64,000 nt of DNA from Neisseria zoodegmatis (GCF_900187305.1 NZ_LT906434.1:372001-436000); one strand, 5' to 3'. Shown: positions 35,387 through 45,269, counted from the stretch's first letter. Numbers and translations are program-made. Notes: a model not told the origin generated them from the letters alone.

Positions 35387-36757
35387 ATGTTCAGCTTCTT
35401 TAAACGCAAGAAAAAACAGGAAACTGCCGAAACTGTTGCCGAACCTGTGCAAACGCCGGTATCGGAAGCGGCTGTCGAAAATGCGGACGAGCCGTCCGCC
35501 CTTGAAATTTCCACTCCCGAAACCCTCGAACCGCTGACCGAAACCCAGCTTGAAGCGGTAGAAGAGCATGAAGAAAGCAGCGTACTCGACCAATTGGTGT
35601 CGGACGTGGTTTCCGGCAGCAGCGAGTTGCCCGAACAATACGATCCGAATGCGCCGGTAGCCAAAATCCACGTTTCGCCGATACCCGAAGGCGATGCCGC
35701 ACCGGTGGAAGAGGCGGCCGAACTCAACAGCAGCGAATTGGCCGATGCTTTGAGATTGCCCGACAGTATCGCCACGATGACTGCGCCGGTGGTTGCCGCT
35801 GCCGACGAGCCTGCCGAACCTGTGGCGGAGGAAGACGAACCAGCCAAGCTCGGTTGGGCGGCGCGTTTGAAAAAAGGCTTAACCAAATCGCGCGACCAAA
35901 TGGCCAAATCGCTGGCCGGCGTATTCGGCGGCGGCCAGATCGACGAAGACCTGTATGAAGAGCTGGAAACCGTGCTGATTACCAGCGATATGGGCATGGA
36001 AGCCACCGAATATCTGATGAAAGACGTGCGCAAACGCGTGTCGCTGCGCGGTTTGAAAGACGGCAACGAGTTGCGCGGCGCTTTGAAAGACGCGATTTAC
36101 GATTTGATCAAGCCGTTGCAGAAACCGCTGGTGATTCCCGACAACGGGCAGCCTTTTGTGATTATGCTGGCCGGCATCAATGGCGCGGGCAAAACCACTT
36201 CTATCGGCAAACTGGCCAAATATTTCCAATCGCAAGGTAAGTCGGTGCTGCTGGCGGCGGGCGATACTTTCCGTGCCGCCGCCCGCGAGCAGTTGCAGGA
36301 ATGGGGCGCGCGCAACGGCGTGACCGTGATTTCGCAAAGCACAGGCGACTCCGCCGCTGTCTGTTTCGATGCCGTAGAAGCCGCCAAAGCGCGCGGTATC
36401 GACATCGTGCTGGCCGACACCGCAGGCCGCCTGCCGACCCAACTTCATTTGATGGAAGAAATCAAAAAAGTAAAACGCGTGCTGCAAAAATCCATGCCCG
36501 ACGCGCCGCATGAAATCATCGTGGTGTTGGATGCGAATATCGGCCAAAACGCTATTAATCAAGTGGTTGCGTTTGATGATGCGCTGGACGTTACCGGCCT
36601 GATTGTTACCAAACTCGACGGTACGGCCAAAGGCGGCATTCTCGCCGCGCTGGCTTCCAACCGCCCGATTCCGGTGCGCTATATCGGCGTGGGTGAAAGC
36701 ATCGACGACTTGCGCCCGTTTGATGCGCGTGCGTTTGTGGATGCTTTGTTTGACTGA
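35387..36757 (+). CDS. ftsY: Signal recognition particle receptor FtsY
   Basis: SRP receptor GTPase that docks ribosome-nascent chain complexes at the translocon. The 456 residues comprise an acidic A domain (about 10-150, rich in Glu/Ala/Pro/Val), a positively charged start MFSFFKRKKKQ that helps membrane binding, the N domain from KLGWAARLKKGLTKSRDQM, and the G domain. The G domain has GINGAGKTTSIGKLAKYF (G1, about 263), DTFRAAAREQL, DTAGRLPTQLHLMEE (G3) and TKLDGTAKGG (G4), with GVGESIDDLRPFDARAFVDALF at the C-terminus. It is monocistronic, between two DUS hairpins. Confidence 0.97.
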   Translation: MFSFFKRKKKQETAETVAEPVQTPVSEAAVENADEPSALEISTPETLEPLTETQLEAVEEHEESSVLDQLVSDVVSGSSELPEQYDPNAPVAKIHVSPIPEGDAAPVEEAAELNSSELADALRLPDSIATMTAPVVAAADEPAEPVAEEDEPAKLGWAARLKKGLTKSRDQMAKSLAGVFGGGQIDEDLYEELETVLITSDMGMEATEYLMKDVRKRVSLRGLKDGNELRGALKDAIYDLIKPLQKPLVIPDNGQPFVIMLAGINGAGKTTSIGKLAKYFQSQGKSVLLAAGDTFRAAAREQLQEWGARNGVTVISQSTGDSAAVCFDAVEAAKARGIDIVLADTAGRLPTQLHLMEEIKKVKRVLQKSMPDAPHEIIVVLDANIGQNAINQVVAFDDALDVTGLIVTKLDGTAKGGILAALASNRPIPVRYIGVGESIDDLRPFDARAFVDALFD

Positions 36758-36778
36758 TTAGTTTGAGAAACAACAATT

Positions 36779-36812
36779 AAGGCCGTCTGAAAATAAGTTT
36801 TCAGACGGCCTT
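36779..36812. terminator. DUS-hairpin terminator between ftsY and parA
   Basis: AAGGCCGTCTGAAAA / TTTTCAGACGGCCTT with a 4-nt loop (taag). It sits between convergent genes and can serve both. Confidence 0.7.
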
Positions 36813-36882
36813 GATTGTATGATGGCGGCAGAAGACTGTTAGCTCGGTATGCTTAATCCGTTAGTGTAAAAGCTGTTTCGCT

Positions 36883-37662
36883 TTATTTCGCCGCAGCTCC
36901 CCCCCGTTTCAACAGCTCTTTAGCCAATTCCTGATAGGCCAGCGTGCCTTTGGCTTTGGCATCGTAAGCCAGCGCGGGCATGCCGTGGCTGGGGGCTTCG
37001 GCGAGGCGCACGTTGCGGGGGATGGTGGTGTTGAAAAGCTGCGGGCCGAAATGTGCTTGAAGTTGCTCGGACACTTCTTGCGAAAGGCGGCTGCGGCTGT
37101 CGTAAAGGGTGCGGACGATGCCGATAATGTCCAAGCGCGGGTTGATGGCTTGGCGGATTTTGCGCACGGTGGCGACTAAATCGGAGATGCCTTCGAGCGC
37201 GTAGTATTCGCACACCATCGGCACAATCACACCGTTGGCGGCTACCAAGCCGTTGAGGGTGAGCAGGGTGAGGGTGGGCGGGCAGTCTATCAACACGAAA
37301 TCGTAGTCGTCGGCAACGTCGGCCAGCGCGTTTTTCAAGCGCATTTCGCGGGCGAGTTCTTGTACCAGCTCGACTTCGGCGCCTGCGAGCGTGCGGTTGG
37401 CGGCGAGTACGTCGTAACCGCCGGATTCGCTGTGCATTAAGGCGTTTTTAATGTCGGAATCGCCCAAAAGCACTTGATAAATGCCGTTTTGAATATTGCC
37501 TTTGTCGATGCCGCTGCCGGTGGTGGCGTTGCCTTGGGGGTCTAAGTCGATCACCAATACGCGTTTATTTTCGGCTGCCAGCGAGGCGGCCAGATTAACC
37601 ACGGTGGTGGTTTTGCCGACACCGCCTTTTTGGTTGGCCACGGCGATAATATTTGCACCCAT
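36883..37662 (-). CDS. parA: ParA/Soj family chromosome-partitioning ATPase
   Basis: Walker-type ATPase of the ParA/Soj/MinD class that moves the ParB-parS complex. The 259-residue product has the deviant Walker A motif NQKGGVGKTTTVVNLAASLA (8-27), DLDPQGNATTGSGI (switch I region), DFVLIDCPPTLTLL (Walker B) and RLAEAPSHGMP near the C-terminus. All are typical of chromosomal Soj. No parB lies next to it, which is unlike the common parAB pair. It is divergently oriented from nothing on its right (dxs is also minus), and a DUS hairpin and a miniature element separate it from dxs. Confidence 0.92.
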   Translation of the reverse strand: MGANIIAVANQKGGVGKTTTVVNLAASLAAENKRVLVIDLDPQGNATTGSGIDKGNIQNGIYQVLLGDSDIKNALMHSESGGYDVLAANRTLAGAEVELVQELAREMRLKNALADVADDYDFVLIDCPPTLTLLTLNGLVAANGVIVPMVCEYYALEGISDLVATVRKIRQAINPRLDIIGIVRTLYDSRSRLSQEVSEQLQAHFGPQLFNTTIPRNVRLAEAPSHGMPALAYDAKAKGTLAYQELAKELLKRGGAAAK

Positions 37663-37726
37663 CTGTGAAACCCGTGTGATATTTGAATTGGGGTGAATTG
37701 TACCGTTATTTGCGCCCGAATGGTAT

Positions 37727-37762
37727 GAAGGCCGTCTGAAAAACAGGTTTCAGACGGCCTTC
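37727..37762 (-). terminator. DUS hairpin between dxs and parA
   Basis: GAAGGCCGTCTGAAA and TTTCAGACGGCCTTC with a short loop. It lies downstream of dxs on the minus strand, beyond the miniature element. Confidence 0.55.
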
Positions 37763-37785
37763 TCTATATGGGCAAGCGGATATGG

Positions 37786-37881
37786 TGAGACCTTTGCAAA
37801 ACCCTATCTGCGGTGCATTTCTGCGTTGTGCGCTGCTACACTTTGAACTGCATCCGCATCCGGTTTTTTGCAAAGGTCTGA
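37786..37881. mobile_element. Miniature inverted-repeat element (IS-derived, no transposase), short copy
   Basis: About 96 bp bounded by tgagacctttgcaaaaccc and its complement (ggttttttgcaaaggtctga). The termini resemble inverted repeats I associate with IS5-family elements in Neisseria; the family name is from memory. A longer relative lies at 58.5 kb. Confidence 0.65.
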
Positions 37882-37907
37882 TTGTGATTAGGGTTTGGAC
37901 GGCAGTT

Positions 37908-39812
37908 TCAACGGCTTAAGTCTGCCTGCCATTTTTGAATGCGTTGCAATACGCCCGCTGCGCTTAGGCCCAAGTCGTCGAGCAGTTTTTTCGGGTCGCC
38001 GTGGTCGGTAACGGTGTCGGCCACACCCAAAACCAGCACGGGTTTGCAGATATTGTGCTTCGCCAGCACTTCCAGCACCGCACTGCCCGCACCACCTTGC
38101 TCGGCGTTTTCTTCGACGCTCACCAGATAATCGTGCGACTGCGTCAGTTTGAGAATCAATGCTTCGTCCAGCGGTTTCACGAAGCGCATATCGGCCACGG
38201 TTGCATCCAGCGTTTCGGCGGCTTCCAGCGCGGGCTGAACCATGCTGCCGAAAGCGAAAACGGCGGTTGTGCTGCCTTCGCGTCTGACAACGCCTTTGCC
38301 GACGGGCACGGTATCGAGGCCGTCTGAAACCGTTGCACCGATGCCCGAACCGCGCGGATAGCGCACGGCGGTCGGCGCATCGAGTTGGTAACAGGTGGAC
38401 AGCAGCAGGCGGCATTCGTTTTCGTCGCTCGGCGCGGCGATGACCATATTCGGAACACAGCGCAAAAAGCTCAAATCATACAAACCGGCGTGGGTGGGGC
38501 CGTCTGCGCCCACGATGCCGGCCCGGTCAACGGCAAACATCACGGGCAGGTTTTGCAGGGCGATGTCGTGGACGAGTTGGTCGTAGGCGCGTTGCAGGAA
38601 AGTGGAATAAATCGCCACCACCGGTTTCGCGCCTTCGCAAGCCAAGCCGCCGGCAAAGGTAACGGCGTGCTGCTCGGCGATGCCGACATCAAAATAACGC
38701 TCAGGGAATTTTTGTTCGTATTCGACCAAACCGCTGCCTTCACGCATGGCGGGCGTGATGGCAACCAAGCGCGGGTCGGCGGCGGCCTGATCGCACAGCC
38801 ATTTGCCGAAAATCTGCGTGTAGGTGGGCTTGGCAGCAGGTTGCGGCACGGGTTTGCAGGGTTCTTTTTCAGGCTCTTTCGCGAGGTTGGCGACGGCGTG
38901 GTATTTCACCGGATCGTTTTCGGCGAGTTTGTAGCCTTGGCCTTTTTTGGTAATCACATGCAGAATCTGCGGGCCTTTTTTGGCGCGCAAGTCTTTCAGC
39001 ACGTCGACCAGATTTTCAACGTCATGGCCGTCGACGGGGCCGGTGTATTGGAAGCCGAAGTTTTCGAATAACGACAGCGACTGCTTGGCGTGCTCCGCTT
39101 CGCCGGCGATGGTTTTGATTTTGTGTTCGACTTTTTGGGCGATTTCCAGCGCGCCGGGCAGCTTGTCGAGCACTTTGGTGGATTGCGCTTTGATGGTGCT
39201 GAGCAGGCCGTGCATATCGCGCACGACATTACGCGCCAGATATTTGGGCAGCGCGCCGACATTGGGGGAAATCGACATTTCGTTGTCGTTAAGAATCACC
39301 AACAGGTCGATATCCATATCGCCTGCACAGTTTAAGGCTTCAAACGCCTGACCCGCCGTCATCGCACCGTCGCCGATCACCGCCACGCTGCGTTTGCCGT
39401 TGCCCGCCAGTTTGTCGGCCACCGCCATACCGAGCGCCGCGCCGATGGACGTGGAAGAATGGCCGACACCGAATGCGTCGTATTCTGACTCGCCGCGCTT
39501 GGGAAAGCCCGCCAAACCGCCGTATTGGCGCATGGTGTGCATACGGTTTTTGCGGCCGGTGAGGATTTTATGCGGATAACTTTGATGGCCGACATCCCAA
39601 ACCAAATTGTCGTTGGGCGTGTCATACACATAATGCAGCGCGACGGTTAGCTCGACCGCGCCGAGGTTGCTGGCGAAATGCCCGCCCGTTTTACCGACCG
39701 ATTCCAACAGAAACATACGCAATTCTTCCGCCACGCGCGGCAACTGTTCTTTAGGCAAACAGCGCAAGTCTTGCGGCAGGCTGATGGTGTCGAGTAAAGG
39801 GGTTTGGCTCAT
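37908..39812 (-). CDS. dxs: 1-deoxy-D-xylulose-5-phosphate synthase
   Basis: Thiamine-diphosphate enzyme condensing pyruvate and glyceraldehyde 3-phosphate, first step of the MEP isoprenoid route that supplies undecaprenyl phosphate for MraY/MurG. The 634 residues show [15 protein letters not shown] (about 48), [32 protein letters not shown], the ThDP motif [15 protein letters not shown] (about 148) with [19 protein letters not shown], and the transketolase C-domain. Length matches the family (620-640). A GC-rich hairpin separates it from the upstream murU-like gene. Confidence 0.97.
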   Translation of the reverse strand: MSQTPLLDTISLPQDLRCLPKEQLPRVAEELRMFLLESVGKTGGHFASNLGAVELTVALHYVYDTPNDNLVWDVGHQSYPHKILTGRKNRMHTMRQYGGLAGFPKRGESEYDAFGVGHSSTSIGAALGMAVADKLAGNGKRSVAVIGDGAMTAGQAFEALNCAGDMDIDLLVILNDNEMSISPNVGALPKYLARNVVRDMHGLLSTIKAQSTKVLDKLPGALEIAQKVEHKIKTIAGEAEHAKQSLSLFENFGFQYTGPVDGHDVENLVDVLKDLRAKKGPQILHVITKKGQGYKLAENDPVKYHAVANLAKEPEKEPCKPVPQPAAKPTYTQIFGKWLCDQAAADPRLVAITPAMREGSGLVEYEQKFPERYFDVGIAEQHAVTFAGGLACEGAKPVVAIYSTFLQRAYDQLVHDIALQNLPVMFAVDRAGIVGADGPTHAGLYDLSFLRCVPNMVIAAPSDENECRLLLSTCYQLDAPTAVRYPRGSGIGATVSDGLDTVPVGKGVVRREGSTTAVFAFGSMVQPALEAAETLDATVADMRFVKPLDEALILKLTQSHDYLVSVEENAEQGGAGSAVLEVLAKHNICKPVLVLGVADTVTDHGDPKKLLDDLGLSAAGVLQRIQKWQADLSR

Positions 39813-39911
39813 ATTCGCTCTTTTTCTGTCGGTGGTTTGCTACGGTAACGGCTGATTATAACAAGAGATTCTATGGCGGGATATTGAAATAGGGCGCGTA
39901 TCGGCAGGAAA

Positions 39912-39945
39912 ACAGCCGAAACGCGGCGGGGCGGGTTTCGGCTGT
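39912..39945 (-). terminator. Terminator-like hairpin after the murU-like gene
   Basis: ACAGCCGAAAC and GTTTCGGCTGT (11-bp stem) around gcggcggggcgg, with a short T-run on the minus strand. It lies between murU and dxs. Confidence 0.6.
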
Positions 39946-39997
39946 CGGCATATAAATGGTTGGGTGTTTCGGAAAGGGCGTTTGCCGGAGCAAAGCC

Positions 39998-40768
<771 letters not shown>

Positions 40769-40864
40769 TTAAGGTGATGTCATATGCTGTTTGGGCGGGT
40801 TATCGGTTAATATATTAACCGTTGCAGCCTAATGATTAATTATCTGTATAGAAAGGTAGAAATT

Positions 40865-41281
40865 ATGAAACGATTCGGACTATTGTTACCTTTATTATTA
40901 GCCGGCGCATGTACGGTTTCTTCAGTTGTGCCTTTGGGCAACCATGCGCAGCCGCTGCAGGGCTCGTGGCAGATTAAAGAAGCGGAAGGGCAGCAGGTGC
41001 GCCCCGAAGTGGTGATGATGTTGGACGGTAAAGACAAAGCTTTCAGCATCCGCACCGATTGCAACACTTTATTCGGACACTACCTCAATTCTTCCGATAA
41101 AAATTTACAGTTCGGCGGCGTTGCCTCAACCCTGAAAGGCTGCCCCGATGCCAGCACCGAGCAACACATTTCGCGCCTGCTGCCGCAAGTGCGCGGCTAC
41201 CGTTTCGTCGGTCAGGAAATCGAAATGTTTGACCGCCAAGGCAAAACACTGCTGCGCGGAGAACGGGTTAAAGGCAACTAA
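40865..41281 (+). CDS. META-domain lipoprotein (HslJ-like)
   Basis: Predicted lipoprotein of 138 residues from the ATG at 40865 (aaaggtag upstream; an in-frame ATG at 40832 is less suitable). The signal peptide ends in the lipobox LLAGAC (Cys at about residue 15). The mature part contains the META/HslJ pattern: LQGSWQIKEAEGQ, FSIRTDCNTLFGHY (the conserved GCN-type core) and TLKGCPDASTEQHI. HslJ-like proteins are linked to heat or novobiocin resistance in E. coli, but no function is proven here. It is divergent from the murU-like gene. Confidence 0.78.
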   Translation: MKRFGLLLPLLLAGACTVSSVVPLGNHAQPLQGSWQIKEAEGQQVRPEVVMMLDGKDKAFSIRTDCNTLFGHYLNSSDKNLQFGGVASTLKGCPDASTEQHISRLLPQVRGYRFVGQEIEMFDRQGKTLLRGERVKGN

Positions 41282-41294
41282 GCACTGCGTTTTC

Positions 41295-41408
41295 AGTCAA
41301 TCAACTTATAGAACGGACTTGTGTCATACTCAGGCTTTACTAAAAGCCAAGATACTCGGGTCAAGCCCGAGTATGACGTAATGTGACAGAGTAGGTTTAT
41401 TGACTATA
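41295..41408. repeat. MITE-like palindromic repeat, copy C
   Basis: Outer ends agtcaatcaacttata (41295) and tttattgactata (about 41396-41408), with inner gtcatactcaggct...agcccgagtatgacg. Same family as copies A and B. Confidence 0.72.
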
Positions 41409-41471
41409 AGGCCGTCTGAAAAATACCCTGCGGGATAGCACATGCCTCGCAGGGTATTTTTCAGACGGCCT
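41409..41471. terminator. Long DUS-hairpin terminator between the META lipoprotein gene and rsmG
   Basis: The stem extends beyond the DUS (AGGCCGTCTGAA then AAATACCCTGCG, mirrored on the right), about 24 bp, around a 15-nt loop. It serves two convergent genes. Confidence 0.75.
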
Positions 41472-41496
41472 CATATTCAAACCGCCGCATCATTGC

Positions 41497-42123
41497 TTAT
41501 TTCTTAGGTTTCATCACCACCATATGCCGTTCCGCATCAAGCTGGGGAACGTCGAGCTTGTCCACGCGAACCACTTCTACATCGGCGGGTACATGCTCCA
41601 ATTCTTCATACGGATACACGCCTTTCATCGCCGCCCAATAGCCGTTTTCGTTCAGCAAATGCTTGGTCAGCGCAATAAAATCGGCCAACTCCGCAAAAGC
41701 GCGGCTGGTTACTACGTCCACTTTCTTATCGTGCATCGCTTCCACGCGGCCGCTGGCCACGGTAACGTTACTCAAGCCCAGTTCAATCACGGCTTGTTGC
41801 AGGAACGTGGTTTTTTTAGTGTTTGAATCCAGCAGCGTAATCTGTAAATCGGGGCGGCAAATCGCGGTGGGAATGCCCGGCATGCCGCCGCCGGAGCCTA
41901 CGTCCATCAATGTTTTGGCATCTTTCACATACGGCAGCAGCGTCAGGCTGTCGAGAACATGATGGCTGATCATCATCGCCTCATCGCGCAAGGCGGTCAG
42001 GTTGTAGGTGCTGTTCCATTTTTTCAGCAGGGAAACATATTCGAGCAGCAGCAACTGCTGCGGGGTGGAAAGCTCAAGGCCGAGTTTTTGCAGGCCGTCT
42101 TGTAATTTTTGTTTGTTATCCAT
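41497..42123 (-). CDS. rsmG: 16S rRNA (guanine527-N7)-methyltransferase
   Basis: RsmG (GidB) methylates N7 of G527 in 16S rRNA; loss gives low-level streptomycin resistance. The 208 residues contain KWNSTYNLTALRDEAMMISHHVLDS (about 35-59), the SAM motif DVGSGGGMPGIPTAI (about 75), LDSNTKKTTFL and VTSRAFAELADFI. Length and motifs match the family. In many bacteria rsmG follows mnmG; here mnmG is 8.5 kb away. Confidence 0.96.
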   Translation of the reverse strand: MDNKQKLQDGLQKLGLELSTPQQLLLLEYVSLLKKWNSTYNLTALRDEAMMISHHVLDSLTLLPYVKDAKTLMDVGSGGGMPGIPTAICRPDLQITLLDSNTKKTTFLQQAVIELGLSNVTVASGRVEAMHDKKVDVVTSRAFAELADFIALTKHLLNENGYWAAMKGVYPYEELEHVPADVEVVRVDKLDVPQLDAERHMVVMKPKK

Positions 42124-42347
42124 TTTTATTGTCCTGATTAAGCTTTTTCGTTTGGCGTAATCTTATCTGAAAACCTGCTTTTACAGGATGAATTGTTTGA
42201 AAGGCCGTCTGAAAAGGGATTCATATTCGCGGGCTTCGCCGATGACGGAGAGCATAGGGTTGGCTTAATGATGACTGAGGCCGTCTGAATATTTTTCAGA
42301 CGGCCTCAGCTTTATGTGAAAGGTCTCAGCCTGTGTTTTTACGGCGT
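42124..42347. other. Intergenic region between the Slam-like gene and rsmG
   Basis: 224 bp with no gene. It carries a single DUS near 42202 and the inverted DUS pair at 42275-42309 that follows the Slam-like gene. Confidence 0.5.
42275..42309 (-). terminator. DUS-hairpin terminator after the Slam-like gene
   Basis: CTGAGGCCGTCTGAA and TTCAGACGGCCTCAG with a 5-nt loop; 39 bp past the stop codon on the minus strand. Confidence 0.7.
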
Positions 42348-43823
42348 TTAGAACGTTTTTTCCAGTGTGATAAACCATTGTTTGTTTTGGCGCGAGTAAA
42401 ACAATGGAATGCTGCTGTCGATTTTTTGATACTGGAAGTTCAGTTTGGGCGTGATGCCGTAAACATGCAGGCTGCGGTGCCATACGGCAACGTTGGCCTG
42501 ATATTCTTTGTCGCGGCGTTTGATGGAGAAAAATTGGTTGGGCGCATCAAAATGGCGTTGGCCGTAGCGGAGGTTGACGCGCGTGCTCACGCCGTTTTGC
42601 CATTCTTTCAATACGCCGGCGCGCACGCCTTGGCGTTTGGAGGATTCTTGCGGGTCTTTGGCGTGCTCGCGGCTGTAATCCAAGCCGCCGTAGAGCATGA
42701 GGTCTGCTTTGGGAATCCATGCGGCGGTGAGGGAGACGTTGTTCATTTTGCCGTTATAGCGTCGGGCTTGGTAATCGCGGGCGTAGCGTTTTTGGATGTG
42801 GGAGAACGAGCCGATGACTTGCCAGTTGTCGTTGAGCCAGCGTCCGTATTGGGTGGAGGCGCCGAAATTTCGGCTGTAAGCATCTCCGCCCAAACGGTTG
42901 TAGCCGACGAAGGGTACGGCGGAAAACCATTGGCGGATTTGTTGGTTTTTGTAGCCTGCGCCTAATCGCAGGCTTTGTTCGCTGTAATCGCGTTTGTCCC
43001 AATACCATACGCCGTCAACGGATGCTTCGGTGGTGAGGTAGTGGTTGCCGGAAAGGCTCCAGTCGCGGTTGGCGGAGAAGTTGTATCTGAGGCCGTTGGC
43101 TGTTTGGGGGCGGGAATCTTGGGTGCGGTGGAAGCGTTTGCCGTCGGGTGTGTCGATGTATTCCGACGACGAGGCGTTGTTGACGTTGTCGTTGCGCTCA
43201 TACTGTACGCCGGCATTGATTTCCCAGCCTTGCTGTTTTTGGATGCGGGCAAGGTAGGCGTCGGCCATGGCTCGTGCCTGTGGGGAAATATCGTCGGCTT
43301 TCACGCGTTCGAATTGGTCTTTCGCGGCTTGGTATTGCTTGTTTTCATAGAGCATGCCGGCCAAGTCGAGGCGGACATAGCTTAAGTCGGGCTGTGCGGC
43401 GATGATGCGGCGGTAAGCGGCGATGGCTTGGGGGTGTTTCTTTTGGGCGCGCAATAGGGCGCCGTTGGCGTAGTCGTAAAGGATGGCGTCGTGCTGCGGC
43501 AGGGTGCGGTAAAGCGGCAATAAGTCTGCCAATAAGGGCCAGTTTTGGCTGTGAATCGCCTGCTCGATCAGTTTGGCGGTCAGCTCGGGATTTTGGCGCA
43601 GGTCGCTTTCGTCGAGATGCACGGATTCGGACTGCTCGGTCTTACCTGTTTGAACGGAAGCGGCCACTTCGGGCTTCTTGGCATCAGGCAGGGGAAGGTT
43701 TAAGTTGCTGTCTTCAAACGACGGCGCAGGCGGTGGAATGTCTTTGGCTTGTAGGGTTTGATCGTCTGCCATCGCAACGGCGGCTGCGCTTGCCGATAAT
43801 ATGATAAAAAGATATTTGTACAT
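42348..43823 (-). CDS. Slam-type outer membrane protein (surface lipoprotein assembly modulator)
   Basis: Predicted outer-membrane translocator of the Slam/DUF560 family, which moves lipoproteins such as TbpB or fHbp to the cell surface in Neisseria. I use the ATG at 43823 (491 residues) because it opens a signal peptide (MYKYLFIILSASAAAVAMA); the upstream reading frame crosses a DUS hairpin. The periplasmic N-domain (to about 200) has TPR-like helices (YRRIIAAQPDLSYVRLDLA, YENKQYQAAKDQFERV). The rest is a beta-barrel of alternating Tyr/Trp-rich strands ending in the outer-membrane signature ITLEKTF with C-terminal Phe. The length is close to meningococcal Slam1. No classical Slam client is adjacent; the lipoprotein at 44.7 kb is the nearest candidate. 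Confidence 0.87.
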   Translation of the reverse strand: MYKYLFIILSASAAAVAMADDQTLQAKDIPPPAPSFEDSNLNLPLPDAKKPEVAASVQTGKTEQSESVHLDESDLRQNPELTAKLIEQAIHSQNWPLLADLLPLYRTLPQHDAILYDYANGALLRAQKKHPQAIAAYRRIIAAQPDLSYVRLDLAGMLYENKQYQAAKDQFERVKADDISPQARAMADAYLARIQKQQGWEINAGVQYERNDNVNNASSSEYIDTPDGKRFHRTQDSRPQTANGLRYNFSANRDWSLSGNHYLTTEASVDGVWYWDKRDYSEQSLRLGAGYKNQQIRQWFSAVPFVGYNRLGGDAYSRNFGASTQYGRWLNDNWQVIGSFSHIQKRYARDYQARRYNGKMNNVSLTAAWIPKADLMLYGGLDYSREHAKDPQESSKRQGVRAGVLKEWQNGVSTRVNLRYGQRHFDAPNQFFSIKRRDKEYQANVAVWHRSLHVYGITPKLNFQYQKIDSSIPLFYSRQNKQWFITLEKTF

Positions 43824-43836
43824 GGCTGATTGTCCG

Positions 43837-43868
43837 AAAGGCCGTCTGAAACATTTCAGACGGCCTTT
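43837..43868. terminator. DUS hairpin upstream of the Slam-like gene
   Basis: AAAGGCCGTCTGAAA and TTTCAGACGGCCTTT with a 2-nt loop. It lies 14 bp before the Slam start codon, within its 5' region, so if transcribed it would affect initiation rather than end an upstream gene. Confidence 0.5.
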
Positions 43869-44081
43869 ATAAGGGTGGATTGAATAGGAATCGGTGTAAA
43901 TATAACGCAAAAATATATTTTCAAATATTAACAAATAATCCAAAGCGTGCCTACTTTTCGGCACGCTTTTGATGAAAATTTCAGACGGCCTCGACACATT
44001 TTCCCGAATACACGGCAAACGCCATCAAATGATTCATAAACGCGCCCAAATACTTTAAACTCTTCTTCTTTATTTTTTGCG

Positions 44082-44579
44082 ATGCCCGCCATGAACCGCT
44101 TGCTTTCTTCCGTGCCCGTTTGGGTGATTTTGGCCGACATGATTTATACGTTTGTATTGAGTATTCTGCAAAGCTTCAACCTTACTCAAAGCCAACTGCC
44201 CAAAGACGGCCTTCCCGTTGCGCCGGATATTGCCTTCAGCGGTTTGCAGGTTGTGGCAAACGGCGGCATGATTTTGATCATCGGATTCGGGCTGTATGTG
44301 CTGCTTCAGCTCAACCGCGCCGTTTTGCAAAAAAGCGTCTTTCCTATCGGCGTTTTTCGGGCGCTGGGTCTGATTGCCGTGCTGGCATTCAGCTTGCCAG
44401 CTTTGTGGGAATGGATGTGGGCGCTGGTGAGATTGGCGGGCGGTCACAATACCTTTAATTTAGACTCTCCGCGCTACCTGATCGTTGCAGTCTGCCAGCC
44501 TTTGGTTGCCTTGCTGTGCGTGTGGCGTTTGTATGGATGGCAGCGCTTGCGTTCGCATGTGGCGGCTAATGTGGAATAA
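44082..44579 (+). CDS. Four-helix inner membrane protein, unknown function
   Basis: 165 residues; helices at about 9-31, 52-77, 88-110 and 133-150, with short loops, so an integral inner-membrane protein. I do not recognise the family with certainty; overall size and helix pattern resemble DUF2975-type proteins. The start at 44082 has no strong ribosome binding site; the second Met (residue 4) is equally possible. It lies divergent from the Slam-like gene and upstream of a lipoprotein gene in the same direction, 159 bp apart. Confidence 0.65.
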   Translation: MPAMNRLLSSVPVWVILADMIYTFVLSILQSFNLTQSQLPKDGLPVAPDIAFSGLQVVANGGMILIIGFGLYVLLQLNRAVLQKSVFPIGVFRALGLIAVLAFSLPALWEWMWALVRLAGGHNTFNLDSPRYLIVAVCQPLVALLCVWRLYGWQRLRSHVAANVE

Positions 44580-44738
44580 CTGCGCAACAATGGCGGCTTG
44601 TTTCCCAATATTTCTTAAAACACCTTAATCATACGAAACAGTATCGAAACCGGCCTTTTGCGCCGTAGCGTGAAATTTTCGCCGATTTCTTTTACACTGC
44701 CGGTGTCTATACTCAATACAATATAGGAAAGGAATGTT

Positions 44739-45227
44739 ATGAATTTGTTGAAATCTTCTCTGCCTTTAGTTGCCTTGTTGGCTTTGGCGGCGTGTAAACA
44801 AGAAACCGCAGCACCGGCGGAATCCGCTCCGGCGGCCAGCACGCCTGCGGTGGCTGAGGCGGCTGCTTCCGGTGCGTCTGCCGCTGTGGCTTTGGGTTCT
44901 GAAAAAGACGCTAAATGGAAGTCTTACCAATGTCACGACGGTTTGGCTTTGAGCGCGCGCTACTTTAATGGTGAAGACGGCAAGCCTGCTGCGGAAGTCC
45001 GCTTTGACGGCAAATTATTCAAGCTGACGCACAACAGCGAATACAGCAATCAAGATTTAACCACTTTCGGCGACGGCACGCATACTTGGACGATCAGCAA
45101 CAGCCAGCAAGCCGATATATACAAGGAAGACAACGGCTTCTTTGTCCGCCACGAAAAGCAGCAGGTCAACAGCGAAGTGTTGCCCGTTGATTTAACCTTG
45201 GCGAAAAACTGTATGCCTGCGCAATAA
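44739..45227 (+). CDS. Lipoprotein with Ala/Pro linker, candidate surface or lysozyme-inhibitor-like protein
   Basis: 162-residue lipoprotein. The signal peptide MNLLKSSLPLVALLALAAC has the lipobox LAAC (Cys19). Residues 20-52 form a low-complexity Ala/Pro/Ser/Glu linker, often seen in lipoproteins that reach outward from the membrane. The folded part starts at WKSYQCHDGLALSARYF, includes EVRFDGKLFKLTHN and HTWTISNSQQADIY, and ends with a paired Cys near NCMPAQ. The pattern (first Cys in an aromatic-rich strand, W in the middle, last Cys) resembles MliC-type C-lysozyme inhibitors, a weak call. An AGGA site lies upstream. It is a possible client for the Slam-like protein 0.9 kb away. Confidence 0.7.
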   Translation: MNLLKSSLPLVALLALAACKQETAAPAESAPAASTPAVAEAAASGASAAVALGSEKDAKWKSYQCHDGLALSARYFNGEDGKPAAEVRFDGKLFKLTHNSEYSNQDLTTFGDGTHTWTISNSQQADIYKEDNGFFVRHEKQQVNSEVLPVDLTLAKNCMPAQ

Positions 45228-45269
45228 GCGCGGCTGCACGGATTGAAAAGATTGAATCGGGCTTAAGCC

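Noticed and set aside
43824..44018. N-terminal extension of the Slam-like gene
   Set aside because: The extra 65 codons pass through an inverted DUS pair and give no signal peptide; the ATG at 43823 opens a proper one.
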